DNA of 38,310 nt, from positions 1-38,310 of the forward strand of contig SAQR01000058.1 in the NCBI GenBank assembly GCA_004020365.1, read 5' to 3'. The DNA is from Mesorhizobium sp. (GTDB lineage: Bacteria; Pseudomonadota; Alphaproteobacteria; Rhizobiales; Rhizobiaceae). Numbering within the stretch: position 1 is the stretch's first letter; every line of letters starts with the position of its first letter. The notes under the pieces are model-generated. The model was not told the origin of the DNA, ran no database searches, and saw only the letters and a list, made by a program, of their open reading frames with translations. Shown here one piece after another: positions 1-8,541 of this stretch. A program made the position numbers and the translations under genes.

Positions 1-1155
1 GAGTGCCAGCAACGTTCGATGCCAGGACGAGCGCCTCACCGTGGCGACGTGGATCTGCGGCGCCGTGAGCTGCAGCGCCTGTTCCACCTCCCACACGGCC
101 TCCGGCTTCAGAAGAGCGCGTTTCAAGGGGTCGTCGTAATGCGCCTTGAGCGCACAACCGCTGCTCGCCTGGCGCAGCGTCACGAAGGCCTGCCACAGCG
201 CTTCGAAATCGACATCCGGCACCAGCGCTTCGGTCTGAAAGGACGCCGCGGCGAAGCGGCCGAGAGCGGCCTCGCAAAGACTAGGGATGCCGGGTTCGAC
301 CGGCAGATGACCACCGAGATCGCCGAACCAGGCGATGCGGCCGACGGCCGGCGGCGTTTGCAGTCCCTGCAGGAAGCAGTCCTGTTTGTGATGCGAGAGC
401 GGCGCGCGAGGGTCGTAGCCAGCCTGCTCGTCGAGCAGCAGCGCCATGTCGCGCACGCTGCGGCCCATCGGCCCTTCGACGCCCATCTGGGCGTGGAAGA
501 CGTCAAGCTCGGGGCCGGCCGGGACAAGCCCCTGCGACGGACGGAAGCCATAGATGTTGTTGTAGGCGGCCGGGTTGCGCAGCGAGCCGCCAAAGTCGCT
601 GCCGTCGGCGACAGGCACCATGTCGAGCGCCAGCGCGACCGCCGCGCCGCCGCTCGAACCGCCGGCGGTCAAGGCCGGGTCGAAAGCATTGAGTGTCGGG
701 CCGAACACGGTGTTGTAGGTATTGGAGCCCAGGCCGAATTCGGGAACATTGGTCTTGCCGATTATGATGGCGCCGGCCTTGCGGATGCGCTCGACGAAGA
801 AATCGTCTTCCTGCGGCACGAAATCGGCGAAGATCGGCGAGCCGAAGCTGGTCCTGAGGCCCTTGGTCTGCGCGAGATCCTTGATGGCGATCGGCAGGCC
901 GAACAGCGGTCCGGCATGTCCTGCATGCGCCAGATGGGCGTCCGCCCTGTCGGCCTCGCGCAGGATGTCGGCACGGTCGCGCAGTGAGACGATGGCATTG
1001 ACCAGCGGGTTCACGGCGTCGATCCGGTCGAGGAATGCCGTCACCACCTCGCGCACGGACAGCCGCCGGCGCCTGATCGCATCGGCAAGATCCACGGCGG
1101 ACAGCCGGCAGATATCGCCGGCAGGCGGCACGGCATGTTTTGTGGCCGGACGCAT
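1..1155 (-). CDS. Amidase signature family hydrolase (3' end beyond window)
   Basis: Amidase signature enzyme that hydrolyses a carboxamide or related C-N bond; the substrate cannot be read from sequence. The full Ser-cisSer-Lys triad is visible: Lys92 in GLPIAIKDL, cis-Ser167 in TAGGSSGG and nucleophile Ser191 in GSDFGGSLRNPAA. The 75- and 24-residue spacings equal those of fatty acid amide hydrolase. The ATG at 1155 begins MRPATKHAVPP. The frame stays open to base 1, giving 385 codons, so the C-terminus lies outside the window (family members are usually 450-500 residues). It starts only 5 bases after the ribokinase stop, so the two are probably co-transcribed. GatA is unlikely because no gatC or gatB is adjacent. 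Confidence 0.9.
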   Translation of the reverse strand, partial: MRPATKHAVPPAGDICRLSAVDLADAIRRRRLSVREVVTAFLDRIDAVNPLVNAIVSLRDRADILREADRADAHLAHAGHAGPLFGLPIAIKDLAQTKGLRTSFGSPIFADFVPQEDDFFVERIRKAGAIIIGKTNVPEFGLGSNTYNTVFGPTLNAFDPALTAGGSSGGAAVALALDMVPVADGSDFGGSLRNPAAYNNIYGFRPSQGLVPAGPELDVFHAQMGVEGPMGRSVRDMALLLDEQAGYDPRAPLSHHKQDCFLQGLQTPPAVGRIAWFGDLGGHLPVEPGIPSLCEAALGRFAAASFQTEALVPDVDFEALWQAFVTLRQASSGCALKAHYDDPLKRALLKPEAVWEVEQALQLTAPQIHVATVRRSSWHRTLLAL

Positions 1156-1160
1156 GGTTC

Positions 1161-2072
1161 TCACCTGGCTGGCTGGTTTTGGAGCGCCGCCTCGACGTCC
1201 TTTGCCAGCGGGATCGCCGGCTGGGCGCCGGGCTTCAGGCAAGCGAGCGAACCAGCGGCTGCGGCACGGGCGAGCGCTTGATCGAGCGGCAGGCCGGAGG
1301 ACAGCCCGGCGGCGAAATAGCCGCAAAACGTATCGCCGGCGCCGACGGTATCGACAGGGGTGATGTTCAGCGCCGGAACCATCAGAAGATCGGCTGGCGT
1401 GGCGGCCAGAACACCGTCACCGCCGAGCGTGACGACGATCGTGCGGCCGGTCTTCGCGGCGTAATCGCGCATCCGCGCAGGGCGATCGCGGCCGCTCAGC
1501 GACAGCGCCTGGCCATAAAGGTCGAATTCGGTTTCGTTGGCGATGACATAGTCGGCCTTGCCGAGGAAGGCGGCCGCCTCTGCGCGGAACGGTGCCGTGT
1601 TGAGCACGGTAACCGCGCCTGCCGCCCGAGCCGCGTCCAGTGCTGCTTCGACAGTCTGCAGCGGGATCTCCTGCTGCAGGAGCACGACATCGCCCTTCTT
1701 CATGAAGGCCTTGGAGAGGTCGCCTGTGACGACCGAATCATTGGCGCCCGGCACCACGGCAATGACGTTCTCACCGTCGTCGGCGACCATGATCAATGCC
1801 GTGCCGGTCGAGGCGAAGGTTTCACCGACACCGGACAGGTCGATCTTGCCGTCCCGCAACAGCGCCAGCGCTTCGGTGGCGAAATTGTCCTTGCCGACCG
1901 CGCCGACCATGCGCACCTTGGCGCTGGCGCGCGCGGCAGCCAGCGCCTGGTTGGCTCCCTTGCCGCCGGGTGCGGTGGTAAAGCCGGAGCCACGGACCGT
2001 CTCGCCGGGTGCGGGCAAGCGGTCGACCTTGGCGATAAGGTCGAGGTTGATCGAGCCGACAACGATGATCAA
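1161..2072 (-). CDS. rbsK: Ribokinase (PfkB family)
   Basis: Cytoplasmic sugar kinase of the PfkB family, 303 residues, the usual ribokinase length. It should phosphorylate D-ribose or a close relative at O5 using ATP. Both family signatures are present: GGKGANQALAAARA (about residues 37-50) and DTVGAGDTFCGYFAAGL (241-257), with Asp247 as catalytic base. The N-terminal VGSINLDL is the typical ribose-binding entry. The start is TTG at 2072, chosen because GGGAGG sits about seven bases upstream and no ATG is available near the N-terminus. First gene of a two-gene operon with the amidase, which hints at salvage of a ribosylated or amide-containing compound; that is inference. Other PfkB sugar kinases remain possible. 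Confidence 0.92.
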   Translation of the reverse strand: MIIVVGSINLDLIAKVDRLPAPGETVRGSGFTTAPGGKGANQALAAARASAKVRMVGAVGKDNFATEALALLRDGKIDLSGVGETFASTGTALIMVADDGENVIAVVPGANDSVVTGDLSKAFMKKGDVVLLQQEIPLQTVEAALDAARAAGAVTVLNTAPFRAEAAAFLGKADYVIANETEFDLYGQALSLSGRDRPARMRDYAAKTGRTIVVTLGGDGVLAATPADLLMVPALNITPVDTVGAGDTFCGYFAAGLSSGLPLDQALARAAAAGSLACLKPGAQPAIPLAKDVEAALQNQPAR

Positions 2073-2234
2073 GTGGTGCCTCCCTGCTGATTGCGCAGGA
2101 AGCTACTCCGTAAGGCCGCCGCTTGCCAGACCGCGCGAGCTATCGCGTCAGGTTTGAACTGGGCGTCGGCGCCGCCCCTCATTGCCCGGCAGGCGGATGA
2201 GGGGCGGTGCCGACATCGACAATTGGCGCGCGGT

Positions 2235-3113
2235 TCAAGAGCCGACCTGTCCCGCTTCCCAGCCAAGGATGGCGCGTTTGCGGGTCAGGCCCCAGTGGTA
2301 GCCGGTGAGCGCGCCGGACTTGCCGAGCGCCCGGTGGCACGGCACCACGAAGGACATCGGATTGGCGCCGACCGCGGCACCCACCGCCCGGCTGGCGCTC
2401 GGTGCGCCGATGCCGGCGGCAATCGAGGAATAGGTGCAGGCCTTGCCCATCGGGATGCGCAGCAGGGCCTCCCAGACGCGGACCTGGAAGTCGGTGCCGA
2501 TCAAGACGACGCGCAGCGGCTGGTCGGCGCGCCACAGCGCCGGGTCGAAGATGCGCGCCGCATAGGGCGCCGTCGCGGCCATGTCCTCGACATAGTTTGC
2601 GTTCGGCCAGCGGCCGGACATGTCGGCAAAGGCTGCGCGCTCGTCGCCGGCATCGCTGAAGGCGAGGCCGGCAAGCCCACGGTCGGTGACCATGATCAGG
2701 GCGATGCCGAAGGGCGAGATATGATAGCCGTAGCGGATCGTCAGCCCGGCGCCGCGCGTTTTGTAGTCGCCCGGCGACATCGCTTCGTGGGTGACGAAAA
2801 GGTCGTGCAGCCGGCCGGGGCCTGACATGCCGACCTCGAAAGAAGCCTCGAGCAGCGGCATGCCGGAATCGAGCAGTTTGCGCGCGTGGTCGAGCGTGAC
2901 CGCCTGCAGAAACGCCTTGGGCGACAGGCCGGCCCAGCGGGTGAAGAGCTTCTGTAACCCGGTCGGCGTCTCGCCGACTTCCTCCGCCAATATCTCGAGC
3001 GACGGCTGGTCACGGTAGTCAAGGCTGATCTTCTCGATCGCGCGCCGAACAACTTCGTAGTCACCGCCTTCGGGCGTGATGTCTTTGTTCAGAATAGCTG
3101 TCTGTGCGTTCAT
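2235..3113 (-). CDS. AraC-type HTH / methylated-DNA-cysteine methyltransferase fusion (Ada-like, lacks N-Ada domain)
   Basis: DNA repair protein that transfers alkyl groups from O6-alkylguanine to its own cysteine. In the 292-residue product, residues about 20-120 form an AraC-type helix-turn-helix domain and about 125-285 the Ogt/MGMT domain, with active-site Cys259 in VVPCHRALG. The N-terminal zinc domain of classical Ada, which senses methylphosphotriesters through a Cys4 site, is absent, so an Ada-style switch is not expected. I chose the ATG at 3113 because AAGGAG lies just upstream; an in-frame start at 3164 would add 17 residues but lacks that ribosome site. The gene is alone, followed by a 160-base gap before the ribokinase gene. 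Confidence 0.88.
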   Translation of the reverse strand: MNAQTAILNKDITPEGGDYEVVRRAIEKISLDYRDQPSLEILAEEVGETPTGLQKLFTRWAGLSPKAFLQAVTLDHARKLLDSGMPLLEASFEVGMSGPGRLHDLFVTHEAMSPGDYKTRGAGLTIRYGYHISPFGIALIMVTDRGLAGLAFSDAGDERAAFADMSGRWPNANYVEDMAATAPYAARIFDPALWRADQPLRVVLIGTDFQVRVWEALLRIPMGKACTYSSIAAGIGAPSASRAVGAAVGANPMSFVVPCHRALGKSGALTGYHWGLTRKRAILGWEAGQVGS

Positions 3114-3344
3114 CGGACTATCTCCTTGAGCGTGAATATCGTCCTTCACGGCTCCGATCACCACCCGAAACTTGCCTACTCCCGGCCCAATACCCGGTTA
3201 GGATTTCCCTTCGAGGAAGAGCGATGATGGCTGGCGAAAAGGTTCATCATCTCACCAAGAGAAGGAGACGCTGCTAATTACCATTTTTGGCAAAGCCATC
3301 ACTGGAGAGCCGGCCGCCTTTTGGACGAGGCGGCTCGTTCATGT

Positions 3345-3839
3345 TCAGCGCGCCTTCGCCGTCGCCAGGGCGCGCGAAAAGGCTGACGCAAAGCTCTCGC
3401 GGTCATCGGGATTGAGGAAGCCGCCGATCGGCACATTCTGGCCTTGTGCCTCCACCGCCATCCTGGTGATGCCGATCTCGGCGTGGCGAGCGACCGAAAA
3501 ACGCGCCCAGAACGGATTGAAGCGATGTGCTTCCGATTTGCCTGATGGCGCGGTCTTGCGGATGTCGAGGCTGGTGCGCGAGACCGACACTTCCTCACGG
3601 GCGCGGGCGGCACGATAATTGGCGCGAAAGGCGATGTAGACGGCGATGACGTCTAGACCGAGAAAGCCGAACACCGGCCAGGCGCCGCGCGACAGGAAAA
3701 ACGCTCCGGTGACCAGCGAGCCGAACAGCAGAGCGCCCATCAGGATGGCAAAGCCGGTTTTGCCCAGCGACCGATGCGGTACCAGCAACGCCTGGAAGAA
3801 TGGTTCGTCGGTCTGAAATGAGGCGTTTGTGTCGCTCAT
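3345..3839 (-). CDS. DUF2244 family integral membrane protein
   Basis: 164-residue inner-membrane protein of the DUF2244 family, common beside nth in Rhizobiales. Two adjacent transmembrane segments are visible: about residues 28-48 (GFAILMGALLFGSLVTGAFF) and 52-70 (WPVFGFLGLDVIAVYIAF). A cytoplasmic domain follows, with the conserved region around FNPFWARFSVARH. Biochemical function is unknown. The ATG is at 3839. It is divergent from nth: the longest possible nth reading (GTG at 3829) would overlap it, whereas the preferred nth ATG at 3862 leaves a 22-base gap. Past its stop, at about 3309-3334, is a GCCGCC/GGCGGC hairpin without a T tract, a weak terminator candidate. Confidence 0.85.
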   Translation of the reverse strand: MSDTNASFQTDEPFFQALLVPHRSLGKTGFAILMGALLFGSLVTGAFFLSRGAWPVFGFLGLDVIAVYIAFRANYRAARAREEVSVSRTSLDIRKTAPSGKSEAHRFNPFWARFSVARHAEIGITRMAVEAQGQNVPIGGFLNPDDRESFASAFSRALATAKAR

Positions 3840-3861
3840 GCCGGGATATTATAGGAAGGGA

Positions 3862-4665
3862 ATGACGAGCCCCAAGCCCAAAAAATCCTCTACACCCAAA
3901 AATGGACTGCTACCCGGCCGACGCGACGGCGCGAACGCCAAACCGCGTGCCCGGCCGGTGCGGCCCCATTCGCTCTACAGCCCGGCCGAGGTGCACGAGA
4001 TATTCCGACGCTTTTCCGTTCAGCGGCCCGAGCCGAAGGGCGAGCTGGAACACATCAACGCTTTCACCCTGCTGGTGGCAGTGGTGCTTTCGGCACAGGC
4101 GACCGATGTCGGTGTCAACAAGGCAACGCGGGCGCTGTTCAAGGTCGCCGATACGCCGCAAAAGATGCTGGCGCTCGGCGAAGCCAAGGTCGGCGACTAT
4201 ATCCGCACCGTTGGGCTCTGGCGCAACAAGGCCAAGAACGTCATCGCGCTGTCGGAGGCGCTGATCCGCTGTTATGGCGGCGAAGTGCCCGACGACCGCG
4301 ACCAACTGGTCAAGCTGCCGGGCGTCGGGCGCAAGACCGCCAATGTCGTGCTCAACATGGCTTTCGGCCAGCACACGATGGCGGTCGACACGCATATCTT
4401 TCGCATCGGCAACCGGCTGCGACTGGCGCCCGGCAAGACGCCGGAACAGGTCGAGCAGGGGCTGTTGAGGATCATTCCGGACGAATATTTGCGCCATGCC
4501 CATCACTGGCTGATCCTGCATGGGCGCTATGTCTGCAAGGCGCGCAAACCGGATTGCCCGATCTGTGTCATCGCCGACATCTGCAAGGCCGAGGAGAAGA
4601 CCAATGATGTTCCGGCGCCGCTGGTCGAAATTGCGCCGCTCGAACCGTTAAGCGAAATTCAGTAG
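3862..4665 (+). CDS. nth: Endonuclease III (DNA glycosylase/AP lyase)
   Basis: Base excision repair enzyme that removes oxidised pyrimidines and nicks abasic sites. In the 267-residue product the helix-hairpin-helix LPGVGRKTA carries catalytic Lys158, and Asp176 lies in AVDTHIFR; the 18-residue spacing matches Lys120/Asp138 of E. coli Nth. The iron-sulphur ligands are Cys225, Cys232, Cys235 and Cys241 (C-X6-C-X2-C-X5-C). The basic Lys/Pro-rich N-terminal extension of about 40 residues is common in rhizobial orthologues. I prefer the ATG at 3862, which has AGGAAGG before it at close spacing; GTG at 3829 and ATG at 3838 are alternatives. Its 3' end overlaps the corrected frame of the convergent DUF2214 gene by 7 bases. 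Confidence 0.95.
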   Translation: MTSPKPKKSSTPKNGLLPGRRDGANAKPRARPVRPHSLYSPAEVHEIFRRFSVQRPEPKGELEHINAFTLLVAVVLSAQATDVGVNKATRALFKVADTPQKMLALGEAKVGDYIRTVGLWRNKAKNVIALSEALIRCYGGEVPDDRDQLVKLPGVGRKTANVVLNMAFGQHTMAVDTHIFRIGNRLRLAPGKTPEQVEQGLLRIIPDEYLRHAHHWLILHGRYVCKARKPDCPICVIADICKAEEKTNDVPAPLVEIAPLEPLSEIQ

Positions 4666-5103
4666 CCGCGCGCCATCGCCGCGGCGAAGACCGGGATCAG
4701 CAGGAAGATCAAGGCTTCGGCGCGGACATAAGTTCGAACGGATGCAAGTTGTGCTCACTTGAAAGCCGGGGCTGGCAGAGGCCTGCCTGTTCCAGGACGC
4801 AAAGCGGACCGTCGGGATGATCGACAGCAGCCCGACGCTGACGAAGGCCGCCATCTTTGCCCAGAACACCCAGTTATAGATGTAGAATTCCCAACCCTTC
4901 AGGCCGTAGATGACGCGTCCGATGCCGACGACGATGATCAGCATGGCGATGATGCCGTAATGGCGGTCAATGCCGACAAGCCGCCGAAGCGTCGCGGCGG
5001 GCAGGTCGCCGCGGATCAGGACAAATTCGGCGCCGATGATGCCTGCCAGTGAAAACACCAGCAGATGATGAAAGATGGCAAGCACAAGATCGGTGGTATC
5101 CAT
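4648..5103 (-). pseudogene. DUF2214 family membrane protein, frameshifted near its C-terminus
   Basis: Small integral membrane protein of the DUF2214 family. The start is ATG at 5103 with GGAGGG upstream, beginning MDTTDLVLAIFHHLLVFSL. Transmembrane segments lie at about residues 5-25, 47-66 and 80-97. The open frame changes character after FQVSTT: the continuation is hydrophilic and Arg-rich and ends at 4648. In the next frame the same DNA reads ASVRTYVRAEALIFLLIPVF and then ends AAAMARGY at a TGA at 4659-4661, a hydrophobic helix as expected for the family. The interval 4659-5103 is 445 bases, so one extra base near 4725-4750 restores 148 codons including the stop. It is either a disrupted gene or a sequencing error. 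Function unknown. Confidence 0.75.
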
Positions 5104-5331
5104 GCCCTTTTCCCTCCGTCGGACGGCACAGCGGACGCTGAATCAGCTGCTCGTGAAAAGTAGCACCGCTGGGCAGGATTCACATTGGGCTGGAAGATGA
5201 TCTGCACAGGCTTTGGCTCTTGTCTGGTGCAGGCGATTTGGATTTCTGTCGCATATCGCTGTCCCGAAAAAACCACCGAGCACTGGGCGGCATGCATCTA
5301 GGCACAGGCAAACGCAACCGAGGCACGACAT

Positions 5332-5871
5332 ATGGGTAATCCACAGGCGCTCGTCGCTCCCTTCATCGAAACGCCGCGCACGGTACTGCGGCCACACCAG
5401 CTCGATGATTTCGATGCCTATGTCGCCATGTGGGCCGATCCGGACGTCACCCGCTTCATCGGCGGCAAGCCGCGCACGCGCGAGGAAAGCTGGATGCGCT
5501 TCCTGCGCCATGCCGGCCTGTGGTCGCTGCTGGGCTACGGCTTCTGGGCGATCGAAGACAAGGCATCCGGTCGCTTCATCGGCGAGGCCGGCTTCCACGA
5601 TCTGAAGCGCGACATGGTGCCGTCGATCGAAGGCGTTCCGGAAGCCGGTTGGGCGCTGGTCCCGAGCGCCCATCGTCAAGGCTTCGCCAGCGAAGTCGTC
5701 GGACGGGCTCTCGCCTGGGGCGACCAGGCATTCGAGCGTGCAAGGACTGTCTGCATCATCGATCCGGAAAACACCGCTTCGCTAAGCGTCGCGGCCAAAT
5801 GCGGCTACAGCGAAGTGTTGCGGACCACCTATCACGACAATCCGACGATCCTGCTGGAACGGCGGCCCTAG
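5332..5871 (+). CDS. GNAT family N-acetyltransferase (RimJ/RimL-like)
   Basis: 179-residue acetyltransferase of the RimJ/RimL-like GNAT type. It should transfer acetyl from acetyl-CoA to an amine, perhaps a protein N-terminus or a small molecule; the substrate is unknown. Family landmarks are the N-terminal TPRTVLRPHQLDDFDAYVAMW with DVTRFIGG, the GFWAIEDKASGRFIGEAGF strand pair, the acetyl-CoA loop region HRQGFASEVVGRAL (about residues 122-135) and the C-terminal DPENTASLSVAAKCGY. The start is ATG at 5332 with GAGG nine bases upstream. It stands alone; the 228 bases before it (5104-5331), shared with the divergent DUF2214 gene, show no further gene. It converges on the IclR gene. Confidence 0.87.
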   Translation: MGNPQALVAPFIETPRTVLRPHQLDDFDAYVAMWADPDVTRFIGGKPRTREESWMRFLRHAGLWSLLGYGFWAIEDKASGRFIGEAGFHDLKRDMVPSIEGVPEAGWALVPSAHRQGFASEVVGRALAWGDQAFERARTVCIIDPENTASLSVAAKCGYSEVLRTTYHDNPTILLERRP

Positions 5872-5914
5872 GGCCTATCATCCAGTGATTCTGATCGGGC
5901 CGAGCCGAGGCTTT

Positions 5915-6700
5915 CTAGGCCTGCCGCTTCAGCACCGGGCCTTCCGCTTCGGCCTTCAGGGCCGCCTGTTCGAGCATTGAGGCGTCTTCGCCGAAAGCGC
6001 GGGTGGCGCGCGCGGCCGCCTCGATCAGCGGATTTTTCATGCGCTGCAGAAAGGCCGCGTCGACGCGCGTGCTCGGGCCCGACAGCGTCAATGCACCGAG
6101 CAGGGTGTGCCCCGGCCCGAACACCGGTGCCGAAACGCCCGCCGTCTCGGGGTCGCGATCGCCGACCGACAGACAATGGTAGGTTTTGCGGATCGTCTCG
6201 TAAGGCTCGCCCTGCTGACCGGAAAACGCCGCAAGCACGCGGCCGCCCGTGCCGGCCAGCAGGGGCAGCACGTCGCCCTCCCGTATGGTGTAGCGGATGG
6301 GATGCTTGGACTCGACGCGGTAGAGACAGGTGCGCACGTCGCCCGAACGGACATAGAAGGCGACGCTTTCCCAGCTTCGCTCGGCCAGATCGCGCATAAT
6401 CGGCAGCAGGATGTCGATCGCCACAACCGAACGCTGGTATAGAGCGCCCAGCCGGAAGGCGGCAGGGCCGACACGGTAGCGGCCGTCGTCGAGACGCTCC
6501 AGCAATTGCCCGCGCAGCAACGAGTTCGCCAGTCTCAGGATCGTGCTCTTGTAGAGGCCGGTGCGCGCCGCGATTTCGGCCAGGCTGAGCGAGCGGTCGG
6601 CAGCAGCGAAAGCATCGAGGATGGCGATCGCACGGTCGAGCGCGGCAACGCCGTTGGTCGACGCAGGCTTGGATTGTGTTACGGTCATCTGCTTGACCAC
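5915..6700 (-). CDS. IclR family transcriptional regulator of the adjacent tct operon
   Basis: DNA-binding repressor or activator of 261 residues. Residues about 18-80 form the winged helix-turn-helix (AALDRAIAILDAFAAADRSLSLAEIAARTGLYKSTILRL region), and about 95-250 form the IclR effector-binding domain. It is transcribed away from the tctCBA operon, the usual arrangement for a local regulator, so its ligand is probably the transported acid or a CoA derivative. The start is uncertain: GTG at 6700 has GGAA close upstream, while the ATG at 6688 has a poorer ribosome site. Three GACAGAA/TTCTGTC elements in the intergenic region are candidate binding sites. Confidence 0.9.
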   Translation of the reverse strand: MVKQMTVTQSKPASTNGVAALDRAIAILDAFAAADRSLSLAEIAARTGLYKSTILRLANSLLRGQLLERLDDGRYRVGPAAFRLGALYQRSVVAIDILLPIMRDLAERSWESVAFYVRSGDVRTCLYRVESKHPIRYTIREGDVLPLLAGTGGRVLAAFSGQQGEPYETIRKTYHCLSVGDRDPETAGVSAPVFGPGHTLLGALTLSGPSTRVDAAFLQRMKNPLIEAAARATRAFGEDASMLEQAALKAEAEGPVLKRQA

Positions 6701-6718
6701 GTCGTTCCGTTCTCATTT

Positions 6719-6797
6719 GGACAGAAGGGCCGATCAGAACAATTGTGCCGCACCTAGACGGTTCTGTCCAGCAGAATGCCATTCCGGTTGACAGAAT
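6719..6797. promoter_or_regulatory. Candidate IclR operator (three GACAGAA sites) and tct promoter
   Basis: Between the divergent IclR gene and tctC, the heptamer GACAGAA occurs at 6720-6726, in inverse orientation (TTCTGTC) at 6762-6768, and again at 6790-6796. The first two form an 8-base inverted repeat, GGACAGAA/TTCTGTCC. The third overlaps a perfect TTGACA -35 hexamer at 6788-6793; 17 bases on lies CATGAA (6811-6816), a weak -10 match. A regulator bound there would block tct transcription, and one bound at the first site would affect its own gene. The repeats are directly visible; assignment to the IclR protein is inference. Confidence 0.5.
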
Positions 6798-6892
6798 GAA
6801 GCAAAGACTGCATGAATTTTTGTCGAGCGGGTCTGAATTCAGGCTACGTTGCTGGCAGGCACCGGAGGAGGTGTCGTGATTGGAGGAATCCC

Positions 6893-7870
6893 ATGCTGAA
6901 CAGACGCAGATTTTTAACGAGCACCGCCGCTGTCGGCGTCGCCGGTTTCGCAGCGTTGCATCTCTCGCCCGCTTTCGCGCAGGACGCACCGCAGATCCAG
7001 ATCTTCGTGCCGGCAGCGCCCGGCGGCGGCTGGGACCAGACGGCGCGCACGATGGACCAGGTGCTGCGCAGTGAGAAGCTGATCTCCGGTTCGCAGATCA
7101 CCAATGTCGGCGGCGCCGGCGGCACGGTCGGCCTGCCGCAATTCATCAGCCAGTGGAACGGCAAGGGCAATTCGCTGATGGTTGCCGGCATGGTCATGGT
7201 AGGCGCCATCATCGCCAACAAATCGGCCAACAATCTCACCGAGGTCACGCCGATCGCCCGCCTCACCGGCGAATTCGAGGCGCTGGTGGTGCCGGCGGCC
7301 TCGCCGTTCCAGACAGCAGCGGATTTCATCGCTGCCCTCAAGGCCGATCCGACCAAGGTTCCGGTGGCTGGCGGTTCGGCCGGCGGCTCGGACCACATAT
7401 TGTTCGGTCTTATCGCCAAGACGGCCGGTGTTCCGGCAGCCAACCTCTCCTACGTGCCGTTCGCCGGCGGCGGCGAGGCACTTTCGGCGCTTCTCGGCAA
7501 CCAGGTCGCGGCCGGCATCTCCGGCTATGGCGAGTTCTCCGAACAGGTCAAGGCAGGCGCGCTTCGGCTGCTCGCCATTTCCGCGGACAAACGCCAGGAA
7601 GGCATCGACGCACCGACGCTGAAGGAAGCCGGCATCGATGTCGAACTGTTCAACTGGCGGGGCGTCTTCGCACCGCCGGGCGTTTCCGACGCCGACAAGG
7701 CGGCGATGATCACGCTGGTCGAGACCATGGCCAAAAGCGAAGCCTGGGCCACCGAATGCAAAAACCGCAACTGGACGCAGATCCTGCTCACCGGCGACGA
7801 CTATGCGAAATTTCTCGCCGAAGACACGGCCCGGATCGCAGCCATCCTCAAGGACCTCGGCCTTGCCTGA
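6893..7870 (+). CDS. tctC: Tripartite tricarboxylate transporter substrate-binding protein
   Basis: Periplasmic solute receptor of a TTT-family transporter, 325 residues. The N-terminus has RRRF followed by a hydrophobic stretch and a likely signal cleavage after SPAFA, so export is expected, possibly by the Tat route. The mature part has the family's IQIFVPAAPGGGWDQTARTM ligand loop and VGGAGGTVGL. I chose the ATG at 6893 because GGAGG lies just before it; an in-frame start at 6812 would put 27 extra residues ahead of the signal peptide. First gene of the tctC-tctB-tctA-CoA-transferase-lyase operon. The ligand is probably a tri- or dicarboxylate, but these receptors also bind other organic acids. 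Confidence 0.93.
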   Translation: MLNRRRFLTSTAAVGVAGFAALHLSPAFAQDAPQIQIFVPAAPGGGWDQTARTMDQVLRSEKLISGSQITNVGGAGGTVGLPQFISQWNGKGNSLMVAGMVMVGAIIANKSANNLTEVTPIARLTGEFEALVVPAASPFQTAADFIAALKADPTKVPVAGGSAGGSDHILFGLIAKTAGVPAANLSYVPFAGGGEALSALLGNQVAAGISGYGEFSEQVKAGALRLLAISADKRQEGIDAPTLKEAGIDVELFNWRGVFAPPGVSDADKAAMITLVETMAKSEAWATECKNRNWTQILLTGDDYAKFLAEDTARIAAILKDLGLA

Positions 7871-8000
7871 TGTCCTCGGAGAGGGGCGGTCCGCACTGCC
7901 CCTTTCCGATGTTCGCCAGCCGCATGGACATACGATCCGGCGCGAGTGAAACTGCGGTGAGGTCGGCCGTGGGAGACCGGCCTATCCAGGGAGGACGATC

Positions 8001-8537
8001 ATGAGCACCAGCGACCAGCAGGCGGCGCGGCCGCGTCTTGCCGTGCCCGAATTGCTGATCGGCCTTGGGCTTCTTGCCTGCGCCGGCGCAGTTGCCTGGC
8101 AGACGCTATCGATTCCGGTGTCGCCGCTCTACTCCAAGGTCGGCCCGACTGTCTTCCCCTACATCACCATGATCGGCATGACGATCCTTTCGCTGCTGCT
8201 GATCGTCGCCGCCCTGCGGGGCGGCTGGCAGCCGGAGGAAGAAAAGGAAACGCCGACCGACTGGAAGGCGATGGGCATCGTCGCCGTCGGACTGGTTGCG
8301 AACCTTGTGCTGATCCAGCCGCTTGGCTTCACCGCAGCCTCGGTGATCATGTTCGTCCTCATCTGCCACGGGTTTGGCAGCAGACATCCGCTGCGTGACG
8401 TGCTGCTCGGCCTGATCCTGGCGCTTGCCGCTTATTTCGGTTTCGCCAGGGCGCTCGGCGTCAACATCGGCGCCGGCTTCATCGAGAACCAGCTGAACAC
8501 GGGTCTCGATTCCATTATCCGTATGTTGAGAGGCTGA
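8001..8537 (+). CDS. tctB: Tripartite tricarboxylate transporter small membrane subunit
   Basis: 178-residue DUF1468 (TctB) protein, the small membrane component of the TTT transporter. Four hydrophobic segments are visible: about residues 14-34, 48-72, 92-122 (two close helices around [20 protein letters not shown]) and 134-155. The start is ATG at 8001 with GGGAGG upstream. It follows tctC after 130 bases and precedes tctA by 4 bases, so the membrane subunits are probably translated together. TctB is thought to stabilise or help couple the large permease; it carries no known catalytic residues. Confidence 0.9.
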   Translation: MSTSDQQAARPRLAVPELLIGLGLLACAGAVAWQTLSIPVSPLYSKVGPTVFPYITMIGMTILSLLLIVAALRGGWQPEEEKETPTDWKAMGIVAVGLVANLVLIQPLGFTAASVIMFVLICHGFGSRHPLRDVLLGLILALAAYFGFARALGVNIGAGFIENQLNTGLDSIIRMLRG

Positions 8538-8541
8538 AGCC

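Noticed and set aside
1140-2090. 316-codon open frame antisense to rbsK
   Set aside because: The opposite strand encodes ribokinase with both PfkB signatures.
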